The notes under the pieces are model-generated. The model worked only from the letters and a program-made list of their open reading frames with translations. It was not told the DNA's origin and searched no databases. A stretch of 16,195 nucleotides of DNA, from the NCBI GenBank assembly GCA_016200365.1, contig JACQEW010000136.1:1-16195 (forward strand). Reading direction: 5' to 3'. The translations under genes were made by a program, and so were the position numbers. How positions within the stretch are numbered: the first letter of the stretch is position 1; each line of letters opens with the position of its first letter. Positions 7,075 to 13,460 of this stretch are shown here, one piece after another. This DNA is from Nitrospinota bacterium (GTDB taxonomy: Bacteria > Nitrospinota > Nitrospinia > UBA9942).

Positions 7075-7988
7075 ATCTTATACTTTAGCATCTTGTTCAG
7101 CATCCAGCTCGTGTTCAATTTCTTACCGCAATATCTATATATTACCTCTGATAGCGGCATTATCTGACATCCATTTTTTAGAATTCCGCCTTCCGTGCTG
7201 TTTATAATATTTAAAGCGCCGTTTCTCTTCCATTGAGAGAACGCCCATTCAAGCCACTGCTTCGTTACAGACATCGTCTTAATTGTAGGTATATTCATCC
7301 CGAATATATCTTTCTCGCTTATTATATTATCCCTTTGCTTTTCAAATACCGAAAGCAGGTCTTCGTCTTCATAGATTGTATCGCGGGTATAAACATTACC
7401 CTTTGTGTAAGAAAGATCCTGTCCGATAAATGCGATTGGATTGGCGCCGCTTTTAAAGGCAAGGTCATAAGCCACCGATAATACACTGCCGCCAGGAGTA
7501 AGAGTGCCGACGCCGCCTACTGCCTTCTGGATTTGTTCAAAGAGCGGTATATCGGGGGCATATTTGTTATAAAATACCACCTTTCCACTCCATATTTTCA
7601 GCACTGCAGGATGAACAACGGTTGATGTAACCAGAATCAGGTCTTTTGTGACGATTCCCTTAAAAAAATCTGTCACATATTTCTGAGGGTCGAGATTTAC
7701 TACAAGGGAAGGAATAATTGAATGGTGGAGGAGGGTTTTCAGGGCAGCATCACAGGATATTATCAGCGACCTCTCCCTCGCTGCATAAAGGTATTTTATA
7801 TTTTTATCGAGAGATGGTCCTGCCCCTACAATTATACACGGCACATCTTTAAATCTGTCTTTAAGGGCAAAAACTCCCGGACTGCGTGCTATATCTCCTC
7901 TGTTTTTATTGAAATTACTCTGCCATAAACCTGTAAATAAATTTATTGTAGCATTCTTAACCTCTTTTAGTCTTTCCTGATCTACCAT
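7071..7988 (-). CDS. MAF_flag10/DUF115 domain protein (motility accessory factor core)
   Basis: The 305 residues correspond to the central domain of Maf proteins: IIVGAGPSLDKN at 52-63, the SCDAALKTLL and NLDPQ segments, and the signature TPGGSVLSVAYDLAF...IAFIGQDLSY. Maf proteins are implicated in glycosylating flagellins with nonulosonic acids and share a fold with 6-hydroxymethylpterin pyrophosphokinase MptE. Typical Maf proteins are 600 residues or more with extra N- and C-terminal regions; this one is the core alone. A stop codon lies directly before the ATG and a heptamer repeat fills the region upstream, so loss of an N-terminal part is possible. There is no ribosome binding site. It overlaps the lipoprotein gene downstream and follows flgE, so a role in modifying hook or filament protein is inferred. 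Confidence 0.85.
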   Translation of the reverse strand: MVDQERLKEVKNATINLFTGLWQSNFNKNRGDIARSPGVFALKDRFKDVPCIIVGAGPSLDKNIKYLYAARERSLIISCDAALKTLLHHSIIPSLVVNLDPQKYVTDFFKGIVTKDLILVTSTVVHPAVLKIWSGKVVFYNKYAPDIPLFEQIQKAVGGVGTLTPGGSVLSVAYDLAFKSGANPIAFIGQDLSYTKGNVYTRDTIYEDEDLLSVFEKQRDNIISEKDIFGMNIPTIKTMSVTKQWLEWAFSQWKRNGALNIINSTEGGILKNGCQIMPLSEVIYRYCGKKLNTSWMLNKMLKYKI

Positions 7989-8002
7989 TTAACAAATAGT
8001 AA

Positions 8003-8076
8003 GCAGTAGGCAATAGGCAGTAGGCAATAGTCACCTTGCTTACTGCTTTTATTGCTTACTGCTTACTGCCTACTGT
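8003..8076. repeat. Inverted pair of heptamer repeats between flgE and the Maf-like gene
   Basis: Four exact heptamers, alternating GCAGTAG and GCAATAG, fill 8003-8030. The right arm (about 8036-8076) has three to four CTTACTG/CCTACTG units of the complementary type. It fills almost the whole 95-bp gap and leaves no room for a usual ribosome binding site before the Maf-like start. Confidence 0.85.
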
Positions 8077-8083
8077 CTTTTTG

Positions 8084-9322
8084 CTATCTCTTTAAATTCA
8101 CTGCCTCGGTCATCATCTCATCCGCTGTTGTAATTATCCTCGAATTTGCCTGGTATCCCCTCTGTGTCTGAATCATAGTAACAAACTCTGTGCCAAGGTC
8201 AATGTTTGACTGCTCCAGAGAACTGCCCGCTATACTTCCGAAACCACCTGCCCTGGCAAGACCGAGAACAGGCTGTCCTGATGTCGCCGATTCGGCAAAA
8301 AGACTGTTACCTGTTCTTGTTAATCCCCATGGACTTGAAAAATTTGACAGACCTATCTGCCGCAGTTTCTGTGTCTGTCCATTGCTGAACAGTCCTGATA
8401 CTATACCATCCTGATCAACAGAGAGAGCCTTCAATGTGCCTGTAGCATAACCGTCCTGAGAAAGAGAATTTGTAACTGAATTAGCAGCATAACCTGTCAT
8501 ATCTCCATAGGTGCTCCCGGTAGAGCTATTTATAAGATTCCATGTTACGCTTATAGGGCTGGCGCCGCTGACACCCGTTATGGTAATAGCCGGATTGGTG
8601 GTCGGTGATGTAAGCTGCCCGCTGGTGCTAAAACCAACAGTTCCTGTCCCTCCAGTAACCGTAATAGACCCTGATGCAGCGCCTGTTGTCGTTGCAGCCA
8701 TAGAATAGTTCCAGTTATTTCCTGTCTGTTTTGTAAAGGAAATAGTCAGGGTAACCAACTGCCCTAATGAGCTGTATAAATTGACAGCCGATTGAAATAC
8801 TGTTCCGCTGCTGGCATTGGCGTTCAGGTTTGACCCGAGTCTGAAGTATGTAGATGCCTTTGGCTGAGACTGAACCCCTGATAAATCTATATCCCCCAGC
8901 GAGCCTCTAGCCACTCCGTTGGTATCCAATTGATAACCCTGAACTACAAGTCCATTAGGATTAGCAAGCTTGCTGGCGCTGTTTAATGTAAACTGTCCTG
9001 CCCTCGTATAATACCTTTCGGTACCCTGATTTACAATAAAAAATCCTGTCCCCTGAACTGCCATATCGGTTGCATTTCCTGTTGTTTCAAAAGAACCCTG
9101 GGCGAAGCTTAAGTTTACATTTTGCAGCATCGAGCCCCTGCCAATCTGGAGAGTTGCAGAGCCGTTTGAAACGCTGTGCGAGAGAATATCTGCAAAGACC
9201 GACTTACTCCCTTTAAACCCCACTGTATTCACATTTGCAATATTATCGCCGATGACATCCATCGCCTGCCCATAGCTCATAAGACCGCTTACACCTGAAA
9301 ACAACGAGCTTGATAATGACAT
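8084..9322 (-). CDS. flgE: Flagellar hook protein FlgE
   Basis: The 412-residue hook subunit is exported by the flagellar type III system and polymerises into the hook between rod and filament. The N-terminus carries the rod/hook signature (SLFSGVSGLMSYGQAMDVIGD and NIANVNTVGFKGS), followed by the FlgE/F/G core (MAVQGTGFFIVNQ, YYTRAGQF), a Ser/Thr/Gly-rich variable domain from about 130 to 300, and the C-terminal helix (EFVTMIQTQRGYQANSRII...MTEAVNLKR). The start is fixed by AAAGGAGGT about 6 nt upstream. It follows flgD after a short hairpin-filled gap, in the order fliK-flgD-flgE, and should be expressed from the sigma-54 site before fliK. Confidence 0.97.
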   Translation of the reverse strand: MSLSSSLFSGVSGLMSYGQAMDVIGDNIANVNTVGFKGSKSVFADILSHSVSNGSATLQIGRGSMLQNVNLSFAQGSFETTGNATDMAVQGTGFFIVNQGTERYYTRAGQFTLNSASKLANPNGLVVQGYQLDTNGVARGSLGDIDLSGVQSQPKASTYFRLGSNLNANASSGTVFQSAVNLYSSLGQLVTLTISFTKQTGNNWNYSMAATTTGAASGSITVTGGTGTVGFSTSGQLTSPTTNPAITITGVSGASPISVTWNLINSSTGSTYGDMTGYAANSVTNSLSQDGYATGTLKALSVDQDGIVSGLFSNGQTQKLRQIGLSNFSSPWGLTRTGNSLFAESATSGQPVLGLARAGGFGSIAGSSLEQSNIDLGTEFVTMIQTQRGYQANSRIITTADEMMTEAVNLKR

Positions 9323-9360
9323 ATATTACCTCCTTTTATTAAAATTGACAATTTTATTCT

Positions 9361-9414
9361 GCAAGGCTAAAGCCTTGCCCTACAATATCCTGTAGGGCAA
9401 CCCTTCATGGTTGC
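9361..9414. repeat. Three tandem hairpins between flgD and flgE
   Basis: GCAAGGC/GCCTTGC (9361-9378), GCCCTACA/TGTAGGGC (9377-9398) and GCAACC/GGTTGC (9397-9414) are back-to-back perfect stems with 4- to 6-nt loops. They resemble the TAGGGCAAGCC units at 12881-12938, so this is a dispersed REP-like family. They could stabilise or separate the flgD and flgE messages. Confidence 0.8.
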
Positions 9415-10086
9415 TTAATTCATGCTGTTTACTTCGATTACACTCCCCAGTGAAACCCTTTGTCCTCCTACGGAGAGAAGGGTATTGCCGTTATCAAACG
9501 ATACCCCTGTCACCTGACCTTTTATAAGAGGGGTAACAGATACATCCGTTCCTGCAGGATCCTTTGCCGAAACCATAAAAGAATAGGTTCCATCTGATAA
9601 GGAATTACCGCTGCCATCCTTTCCATCCCAGACAAAAGAATACTCTCCTGCATCCTGAGAGGATGTAGAAACCGCCCTGACCAATTCTCCTCTTGAGTCA
9701 TAGATGTTTATCTTCACATCCTTTGCTGCCGATGAAAGCTTATAATTTATATCCACAGGTGTGCCTGCGGAAAGCTTAACACTGTTTCCTTCAGCCTTTA
9801 TCACTTTACCTATTATGCTAACCGACTGCGTGTTATTGAGAGAGGACTGGGTCATCTGAATATTCTTAAGGTTTTCATTTACATTAAACATCTGCTCTAA
9901 AGAGCTGAACTGTGCGAGCTGGGCAGTAAACTCGGTATTATCCATCGGTTTCATTGGATCCTGATTTTTCATCTGCGCCACAAGCATTGTAAGAAAGGCA
10001 TCTTTTCCAAGGGCTTTATTGTTTTTTGAGCCATTAGCGCTGTCAGAGCCTTTTGAATATACAAACTGAGAATTTAAAACCTGCAT
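9415..10086 (-). CDS. flgD: Flagellar hook assembly (scaffold) protein FlgD
   Basis: This is a 223-residue FlgD, the cap that directs hook polymerisation and is then replaced. The N-terminal part has the family core GKDAFLTMLVAQMKNQDP and the NTEFTAQLAQFSSLEQM segment. The C-terminal part (about 80-220) holds the FlgD Ig-like/Tudor-like region with a VWDGKDGSGNSLSDGTY turn motif. The start is at 10086 because GGGAGGTGA lies 5 nt before it. An upstream in-frame ATG at 10101 contains that ribosome binding site and would not be used. It sits between fliK and flgE in the usual hook order. Confidence 0.96.
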   Translation of the reverse strand: MQVLNSQFVYSKGSDSANGSKNNKALGKDAFLTMLVAQMKNQDPMKPMDNTEFTAQLAQFSSLEQMFNVNENLKNIQMTQSSLNNTQSVSIIGKVIKAEGNSVKLSAGTPVDINYKLSSAAKDVKINIYDSRGELVRAVSTSSQDAGEYSFVWDGKDGSGNSLSDGTYSFMVSAKDPAGTDVSVTPLIKGQVTGVSFDNGNTLLSVGGQRVSLGSVIEVNSMN

Positions 10087-10108
10087 TTTTTCACCTCCCA
10101 TAAACTCA

Positions 10109-10180
10109 GTGTAAGTGCAAGTGTTAAGGTAAATGAATTGTCTTTCTTTTCACTTACACTCTTCACTTTCACTCACACTT
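10109..10180. repeat. Imperfect inverted repeat between fliK and flgD
   Basis: The left side has AGTGTAAGTGCAAGTG-type units (10109-10124) and the right side CACTTACACT, TTCACTTTCACT and CACACTT (10151-10180). The arms are roughly 7-bp units. It fills nearly all of the 98-bp gap. Confidence 0.65.
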
Positions 10181-10187
10181 ATTTTAG

Positions 10188-11735
10188 TTAAATAAAAATA
10201 TTAATTATATTCTGACTATTTATATTTCCCGCGGCATCTATTTTTTTATCGTTTGCATTTACTGACTCATGCTCCGATACATCAGCCTTCTCCATCTGAT
10301 GAATTAAGTCATGTCCCCCATTTTTATAGTCATATCCACTCCCTACCAAAACAGAAAACTGGTCTACTTTAATACCGGCATCAGATAAAGATCGTTTGAG
10401 ATCGCCAAGATTAGATTCAATAACTTCCTTAACGGCTGGGGTATCTGTCACCATTGTAGCCTTCATATTATGAGATTCCATGCTGACCTTTATATGAACC
10501 GAGCCGAGTGAAGGCGGCTCAAGATGTATCTTTATCTCATTTTTTTCACCCCGTATAAAAATAGCAGCCTTTTCAACAATCTGATTTATAACAGTCTTAT
10601 CAATAATCGTTTTCTGAGATTGGGCAATATTTTCCGCTCCTGCCTTACCTGTAGAATCGCCCTGTTTTAAAACTGTATATTCTTTTGCACCCAAAGAAAA
10701 ATTATCGCCGCCTGAGAGGTCAGAATCTATATTTTGCTCCTTTCCTTCCTTATGGGACATCGCAGATAATAATGGAGCAATATTACCGCTCTTATCGGAT
10801 AATTTGGTTGTTTTTAACTCTCCTGTCGAAATTTTCACCGTAGGAAGAGAATCTATGGATTCTCCATCAAACCCTGAGCCATCAAATGGAGCAATATTAC
10901 CGCTCTTATCGGATAATTTGGCTGTTTTTACCTCTCCTGCTGAAAACTTCACAGGGGGAAGATAGTCTTTTGAAATAATATCTTTAATCTCCTTTAAAGT
11001 ATCCAATGCCCCTGAATCTGTCTGCTGTATGCGAAGCGGATTAACTGTATCTCCCTTTTGCAAAGGCTCAAAAACAGGCTCCGAAAAAGCCTTTTCTACG
11101 GAAGATATGGTCTTCTGCTGCGGCTCATCGGAGGCAATCTGTTTAATATTGTTTACAATCTCATTATAATTCTGTGAGAGCTTTAAGAGCGGCGTAATAC
11201 TGTTTTCACTATTTATTTTTTCTATCTGCCCGGAATTAAATACAGAGTTAACCTGGGCGATTACCTGAGCCACCATCTCTTTTGCAGCGTCTTCACTAAG
11301 CCCTAAATTTTTAAGAAAATCCACTGCCTTAATATCAGAGGATGAATTTGCCTCACCCGCTGACTGCAATGCTGTCTCAATATCCCTACTGCTGAATCCC
11401 TGTATCGAGAGAAAAATTGCGGCATTCATTTCGGTTATAACCGTATCATTTACCTCCATGATATTACTTTCATTAACAACAGCCTGCAATTGAATACCTA
11501 AATCTTTAGATGAAGTATCTTCAGAATAACCTTCTGTACTGTAAACTTCGCTTGGCAGGTTATCTTTGAGAGGGCTGTCGGGTTTGTCGGCAATTTCCCT
11601 GTTCATTGCTTCGTTAAAATAGACGGGAAAATCATTTTCTCCGACTTCTACATCTGAATTGCCATTTGGCGTAGAAGACTGCGATATAGTCTGTAACTGC
11701 GAGAGCAAATCTGCTGCTAAAAAAGCTGTTTCCAT
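10188..11735 (-). CDS. fliK: Flagellar hook-length control protein FliK
   Basis: The 515 residues end in the conserved hook-length control C-terminal domain (about 375-475: KNEIKIHLEPPSLGSVHIKV with Leu405-Glu-Pro-Pro, then KRSLSDAGIKVDQFSVLVG). This domain switches the export gate from hook to filament substrates. The first 370 residues are low in similarity and acidic, as is usual for the ruler part. Within them residues of about 257-284 and 295-322 are duplicated (KLSDKSGNIAP in both). The ATG is preceded by AAAGGAG at a spacing of 5, and the sigma-54 site ends 25 bp upstream. It is the first gene of the fliK-flgD-flgE cluster. Confidence 0.95.
   Translation of the reverse strand: METAFLAADLLSQLQTISQSSTPNGNSDVEVGENDFPVYFNEAMNREIADKPDSPLKDNLPSEVYSTEGYSEDTSSKDLGIQLQAVVNESNIMEVNDTVITEMNAAIFLSIQGFSSRDIETALQSAGEANSSSDIKAVDFLKNLGLSEDAAKEMVAQVIAQVNSVFNSGQIEKINSENSITPLLKLSQNYNEIVNNIKQIASDEPQQKTISSVEKAFSEPVFEPLQKGDTVNPLRIQQTDSGALDTLKEIKDIISKDYLPPVKFSAGEVKTAKLSDKSGNIAPFDGSGFDGESIDSLPTVKISTGELKTTKLSDKSGNIAPLLSAMSHKEGKEQNIDSDLSGGDNFSLGAKEYTVLKQGDSTGKAGAENIAQSQKTIIDKTVINQIVEKAAIFIRGEKNEIKIHLEPPSLGSVHIKVSMESHNMKATMVTDTPAVKEVIESNLGDLKRSLSDAGIKVDQFSVLVGSGYDYKNGGHDLIHQMEKADVSEHESVNANDKKIDAAGNINSQNIINIFI
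10771..10964. repeat. In-frame direct repeat inside fliK
   Basis: Copies at 10771-10850 and 10885-10964 are offset by 114 bp (38 codons). The first 37 nt are identical and the rest is mostly conserved. This gives two copies of a segment ending KLSDKSGNIAP in the ruler part. Duplications of this type can change hook length. Confidence 0.85.
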
Positions 11736-11760
11736 AAAAACTCCTTTCGCTGACTATAAA

Positions 11761-11776
11761 AGCAAATGCCATGCCA
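11761..11776 (-). promoter_or_regulatory. Sigma-54 promoter of the hook operon
   Basis: On the minus strand the sequence TGGCATGGCATTTGCT fits the -24/-12 consensus TGGCAYG-N4-TTGCW, with the required 10 nt between GG and GC. The start site would be about 12 bp on, near 11750, giving a leader of about 15 nt containing the fliK ribosome binding site. Hook genes are sigma-54 controlled in many bacteria (known), so a FlgR/FleR-type activator elsewhere is expected (inference). Confidence 0.75.
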
Positions 11777-11873
11777 AAATTCTTTATATTTATAACTCCT
11801 TTAATTACAATATGTTGTCATGGTGAAGGTTTATTATTGCGGCAAAAAAAAGAAAAATTTGCCTATAAATAGG

Positions 11874-11998
11874 AAAAATCAGAAACAAAAACCTGATTTT
11901 TAACGCAAAGACGCAAAGAAGAGAAGAAAGTTGCAAAAAAAATGCAAATAGACTTTGAGTCTTTGTTTTAATCTTGGTGGCTTTGCGTTTATAATTTC
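11874..11998. repeat. Palindromic element in the divergent fliK/DUF3343 gap
   Basis: Arms TAACGCAAAGACGCAAAG (11901-11918) and AGTCTTTG...CTTTGCGTT form an imperfect inverted repeat. The left end CAAAAACCTGATTTTT matches the ends after motA, motB1 and fliD, and here it also forms a 9-bp hairpin (AAAAATCAG with CTGATTTTT, 11874-11901). The right end is GCGTTTATAATTTC with TATAAT at 11990-11995. The unit points towards the DUF3343 gene. Confidence 0.75.
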
Positions 11999-12053
11999 TA
12001 TAGATGAACAAAACCTCTGGATTCTGGATTCTGAATCCTGTATTCTTTATCTT

Positions 12054-12299
12054 ATGAAAAATATTGTCTTATTTATAAGCACACACGAGACATTAAGGGC
12101 GGAAAAATTTTTACAGGCAGGCGGCATCGCCTTTAAAACCGTCATAAAGCCCCGCAATATCACATCCGAATGCGGCATGGGATTGGAATTCGAGAGCAGC
12201 GATAAAGAAACGGTCTTAAAAATATGCTTGGAAAATAATTTAAGATTGGCAGGTATATTTTTGTCAAAGGAAAAGGGAATATGGGAAAAGGTTGAATAG
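12054..12299 (+). CDS. DUF3343 (putative Se/S carrier-like) protein
   Basis: The 81-residue protein starts at ATG 12054. An upstream extension to 11955 only reads repeat DNA and is rejected. It shows the DUF3343 layout: a beta-alpha start with STHETLRAEKFLQ, then the PRNITSECG segment with the single conserved Cys40, followed by LEFESSD and AGIF. Members of this small family are described as putative selenium/sulphur carriers, usually near redox genes, so its place between flagellar genes is unexpected. No ribosome binding site precedes the ATG; the direct repeat GGATTCTGGATTCTG lies just upstream. The downstream hairpin is shared with the convergent gene. The family is clear and the role here is unknown. 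Confidence 0.82.
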   Translation: MKNIVLFISTHETLRAEKFLQAGGIAFKTVIKPRNITSECGMGLEFESSDKETVLKICLENNLRLAGIFLSKEKGIWEKVE

Positions 12300-12303
12300 A
12301 TAG

Positions 12304-12339
12304 TTTAACCTGCCCTCAAATTAATGATGGCAGGTTAAA
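12304..12339. terminator. Bidirectional hairpin between convergent genes
   Basis: TTTAACCTGCC (12304-12314) and GGCAGGTTAAA (12329-12339) form a perfect 11-bp stem with a 14-nt loop, 4 nt after the DUF3343 stop and about 28 nt after the stop of the opposing gene. A T-tract is weak on both strands (CCTTTT on plus), so it may terminate with modest efficiency. Confidence 0.65.
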
Positions 12340-12366
12340 TAACCTTTTGTAAAGGAAATGTGTTTT

Positions 12367-12573
12367 TTAAGCCTTTACATCTATCAGGGTTGAGACCCCC
12401 CCTTTGGTACTTTCAGATTTCTGGGATGATGCAGACTCTTTAGACTCCACATCATTATCTCCATCAGTATCTTTAACTGCTGCCGCATTTACATTCGGCA
12501 TGGCTTTCAAGGGTTTCTTTACATTCTGGGACTGTGCTGCATTTGCCAACGACACTCCATCAATCTTGTGCAT
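12367..12573 (-). CDS. 68-residue hydrophilic protein, sigma-28 regulated
   Basis: The small frame has a strong ribosome binding site (GAGGAGGT, about 7 nt before the ATG), which argues that it is real. It is Ser/Lys/Asp/Ala-rich, without Cys or a membrane segment, and probably disordered. It contains DTDGDND at about 35-41, an acidic stretch that could bind a metal, and ends in LIDVKA. I do not recognise a family. A sigma-28-like promoter 200 bp upstream and the 24-codon frame between them suggest a shared late flagellar transcript. A secreted small protein or an export-linked regulator is possible but unproven. Confidence 0.7.
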   Translation of the reverse strand: MHKIDGVSLANAAQSQNVKKPLKAMPNVNAAAVKDTDGDNDVESKESASSQKSESTKGGVSTLIDVKA

Positions 12574-12602
12574 TGTGGTACCTCCTCTATAAGTTACATA
12601 CA

Positions 12603-12632
12603 GTTAGGGGGTTATTATTCAAAAACCCTAAC
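12603..12632 (-). promoter_or_regulatory. Leader hairpin before the 68-residue gene
   Basis: GTTAGGG (12603-12609) pairs with CCCTAAC (12626-12632) over a 16-nt loop. It lies about 30 nt upstream of the start of the 68-residue gene and past the stop of the 24-codon frame. It could act as an attenuator or mRNA stabiliser. Confidence 0.4.
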
Positions 12633-12653
12633 ACTACTGAAATTATACAACCT

Positions 12654-12728
12654 TCATCTTTTGCCCGGCCGTCTTACACGACTGGGATGAATCCTTGGTA
12701 TATGCGACCCAACTCCACCGACTCTCAT
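12654..12728 (-). CDS. 24-codon small protein with perfect ribosome binding site
   Basis: The ATG at 12728 is preceded by AGGAGGTGA (12742-12734) at a spacing of 5, almost the same arrangement as that of the 82-residue gene across the divergent promoter region. The peptide starts MRVGGVGSHIPRIHP, has six Arg, one Lys and two His, and no acidic residue. It ends at a TGA at 12654. It lies about 40 nt after the putative sigma-28 start site and about 80 bp before the 68-residue gene. It may be a leader peptide or a micro-protein; a remnant of a decayed gene cannot be excluded. I recognise no family. Confidence 0.5.
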   Translation of the reverse strand: MRVGGVGSHIPRIHPSRVRRPGKR

Positions 12729-12774
12729 TTAAATCACCTCCTTTTTTTAAGATATCATACTCATTACATCTTGT

Positions 12775-12802
12775 CTATCGGTATATGGATTATAAAACTT
12801 TA
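12775..12802 (-). promoter_or_regulatory. Sigma-28 (FliA) type promoter, leftward
   Basis: The minus strand reads TAAAGTTT, 12 nt, ACCGATAG, compared with the consensus TAAAGTTT-N11-GCCGATAA. The spacer is one nt longer than optimal and two bases of the -10 differ. The start would be near 12767, about 40 nt before the 24-codon frame. Confidence 0.6.
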
Positions 12803-12832
12803 CAATAAAATGGGATTTCAAATCTCCTAATA

Positions 12833-12954
12833 TCATCCTGAATCAAGTTCAGGGTGACTATACTGAAGGCAATAAATAACTTGTAGGGCAAGCCTTTAGG
12901 CTTGCCTGTTTATGCAGGGCTAAAGCCCTGCCCTACGGCAAGTTATTTATTGCC
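12833..12954. repeat. Nested palindromes between divergent sigma-28 promoters
   Basis: The outer arms GGCAATAAATAACTTG (12868-12883) and CAAGTTATTTATTGCC (12939-12954) are perfect. Inside are two hairpins of the TAGGGCAAGCC and GCAGGGCTAAAGCCC types, related to those at 9361-9414. A separate small hairpin (CCTGAA/TTCAGG) lies at 12838-12853. Confidence 0.85.
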
Positions 12955-12981
12955 GTTACTATAACCCACCCTAAATAAAAT

Positions 12982-13008
12982 TAAAGTTATTTTGTTTTTT
13001 GCCGATAC
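12982..13008 (+). promoter_or_regulatory. Sigma-28 (FliA) promoter, rightward
   Basis: TAAAGTTA (12982-12989), exactly 11 nt, then GCCGATAC (13001-13008): near-perfect match to the sigma-28 consensus. The start would be near 13015, giving a leader of about 100 nt for the 82-residue gene. The fliD-like gene is probably on the same transcript. Confidence 0.85.
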
Positions 13009-13066
13009 TAAAGATAAGGAGTTTTTTTATTCATATTAAATGCTGCTCATGAATCAATTCTATAGG

Positions 13067-13086
13067 CAATATCGGCATAGATATTG
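13067..13086 (+). promoter_or_regulatory. Leader hairpin before the 82-residue gene
   Basis: CAATATC (13067-13073) and GATATTG (13080-13086) form a perfect 7-bp stem with a 6-nt loop, ending 17 nt before the ribosome binding site. It may stabilise the mRNA leader. Confidence 0.45.
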
Positions 13087-13117
13087 ATTTCTTGAGTCAA
13101 AAAAGGAGGTGATAAAT

Positions 13118-13366
13118 ATGGCAGGTGGAGTGGCTTCCTTGACTGGAGCCGCATCAAGCAAGGGAGCTCAGGCAATGAAGGGTGAGCAAAAGGATCAGGC
13201 AAGTCAGATGCAGAAGAAGCAGACAAAGAGGATAGAAAAGAGGCAGAGCGAATCGGTTCAGAAGTTGACTGCTGCTTCTGAGAAGCCAAAGGGCGCTGAT
13301 CAAGTGTCAAAGGCAAGTGCATCAAAGATGACTGCTAAAGGAGCAAGGTTAGATAAGGTAGCGTAG
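13118..13366 (+). CDS. 82-residue basic Lys/Ala/Ser/Gln-rich late flagellar protein
   Basis: ATG 13118 is set by AGGAGGTGA (13104-13112) at a spacing of 5. A GTG at 13109 is inside that site and is rejected. The protein has about 14 Lys and 15 Ala in 82 residues, many Ser and Gln, no Cys, no aromatic residue and no membrane segment. The middle (about 20-50) should be a highly charged helix. A near-consensus sigma-28 promoter and the strong ribosome binding site predict high late-class expression. It precedes a fliD-like gene on the same strand. I recognise no family. It could be an exported small protein, a chaperone-like partner or a nucleic-acid-binding protein, and none of these is shown by the sequence. 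Confidence 0.8.
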   Translation: MAGGVASLTGAASSKGAQAMKGEQKDQASQMQKKQTKRIEKRQSESVQKLTAASEKPKGADQVSKASASKMTAKGARLDKVA

Positions 13367-13372
13367 AAAGAA

Positions 13373-13450
13373 GGGTCAAGGGTCAAGTGGCAAGGGTCAA
13401 GCAATGTCATTCTGAGCGATAGCGAAGAATCTCGCCTTGACCCATGACCC
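13373..13450. repeat. Inverted heptamer repeat with an inner dispersed repeat
   Basis: Heptamers GGGTCAA, GGGTCAA, GTGGCAA and GGGTCAA (13373-13400) face TTGACCC and ATGACCC (13437-13450). The centre holds the segment CATTCTGAGCGATAGCGAA, which looks like a second dispersed repeat family placed in the loop. Confidence 0.8.
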
Positions 13451-13460
13451 TTTCACCAAA

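Noticed and set aside
11874..11901. Hairpin followed by T-run as a terminator
   Set aside because: The flanking genes diverge here, so no known transcript ends at this point; it is more simply the element's left end.
11805..12011. 68-residue minus-strand frame in the fliK/DUF3343 gap
   Set aside because: It reads repeat element sequence and lacks a ribosome binding site; the hydrophobic stretch comes from repeat DNA.
13040..13087. 15-codon frame (MLLMNQFYRQYRHRY) in the leader of the 82-residue gene
   Set aside because: AAGGAG is about 20 nt upstream, too far, and the frame runs through the leader hairpin; probably chance.
13437..13460. TTG start for the FliD-like gene
   Set aside because: It lies inside the right arm of the heptamer repeat with no ribosome binding site; ATG 13461 or 13506 is preferred.
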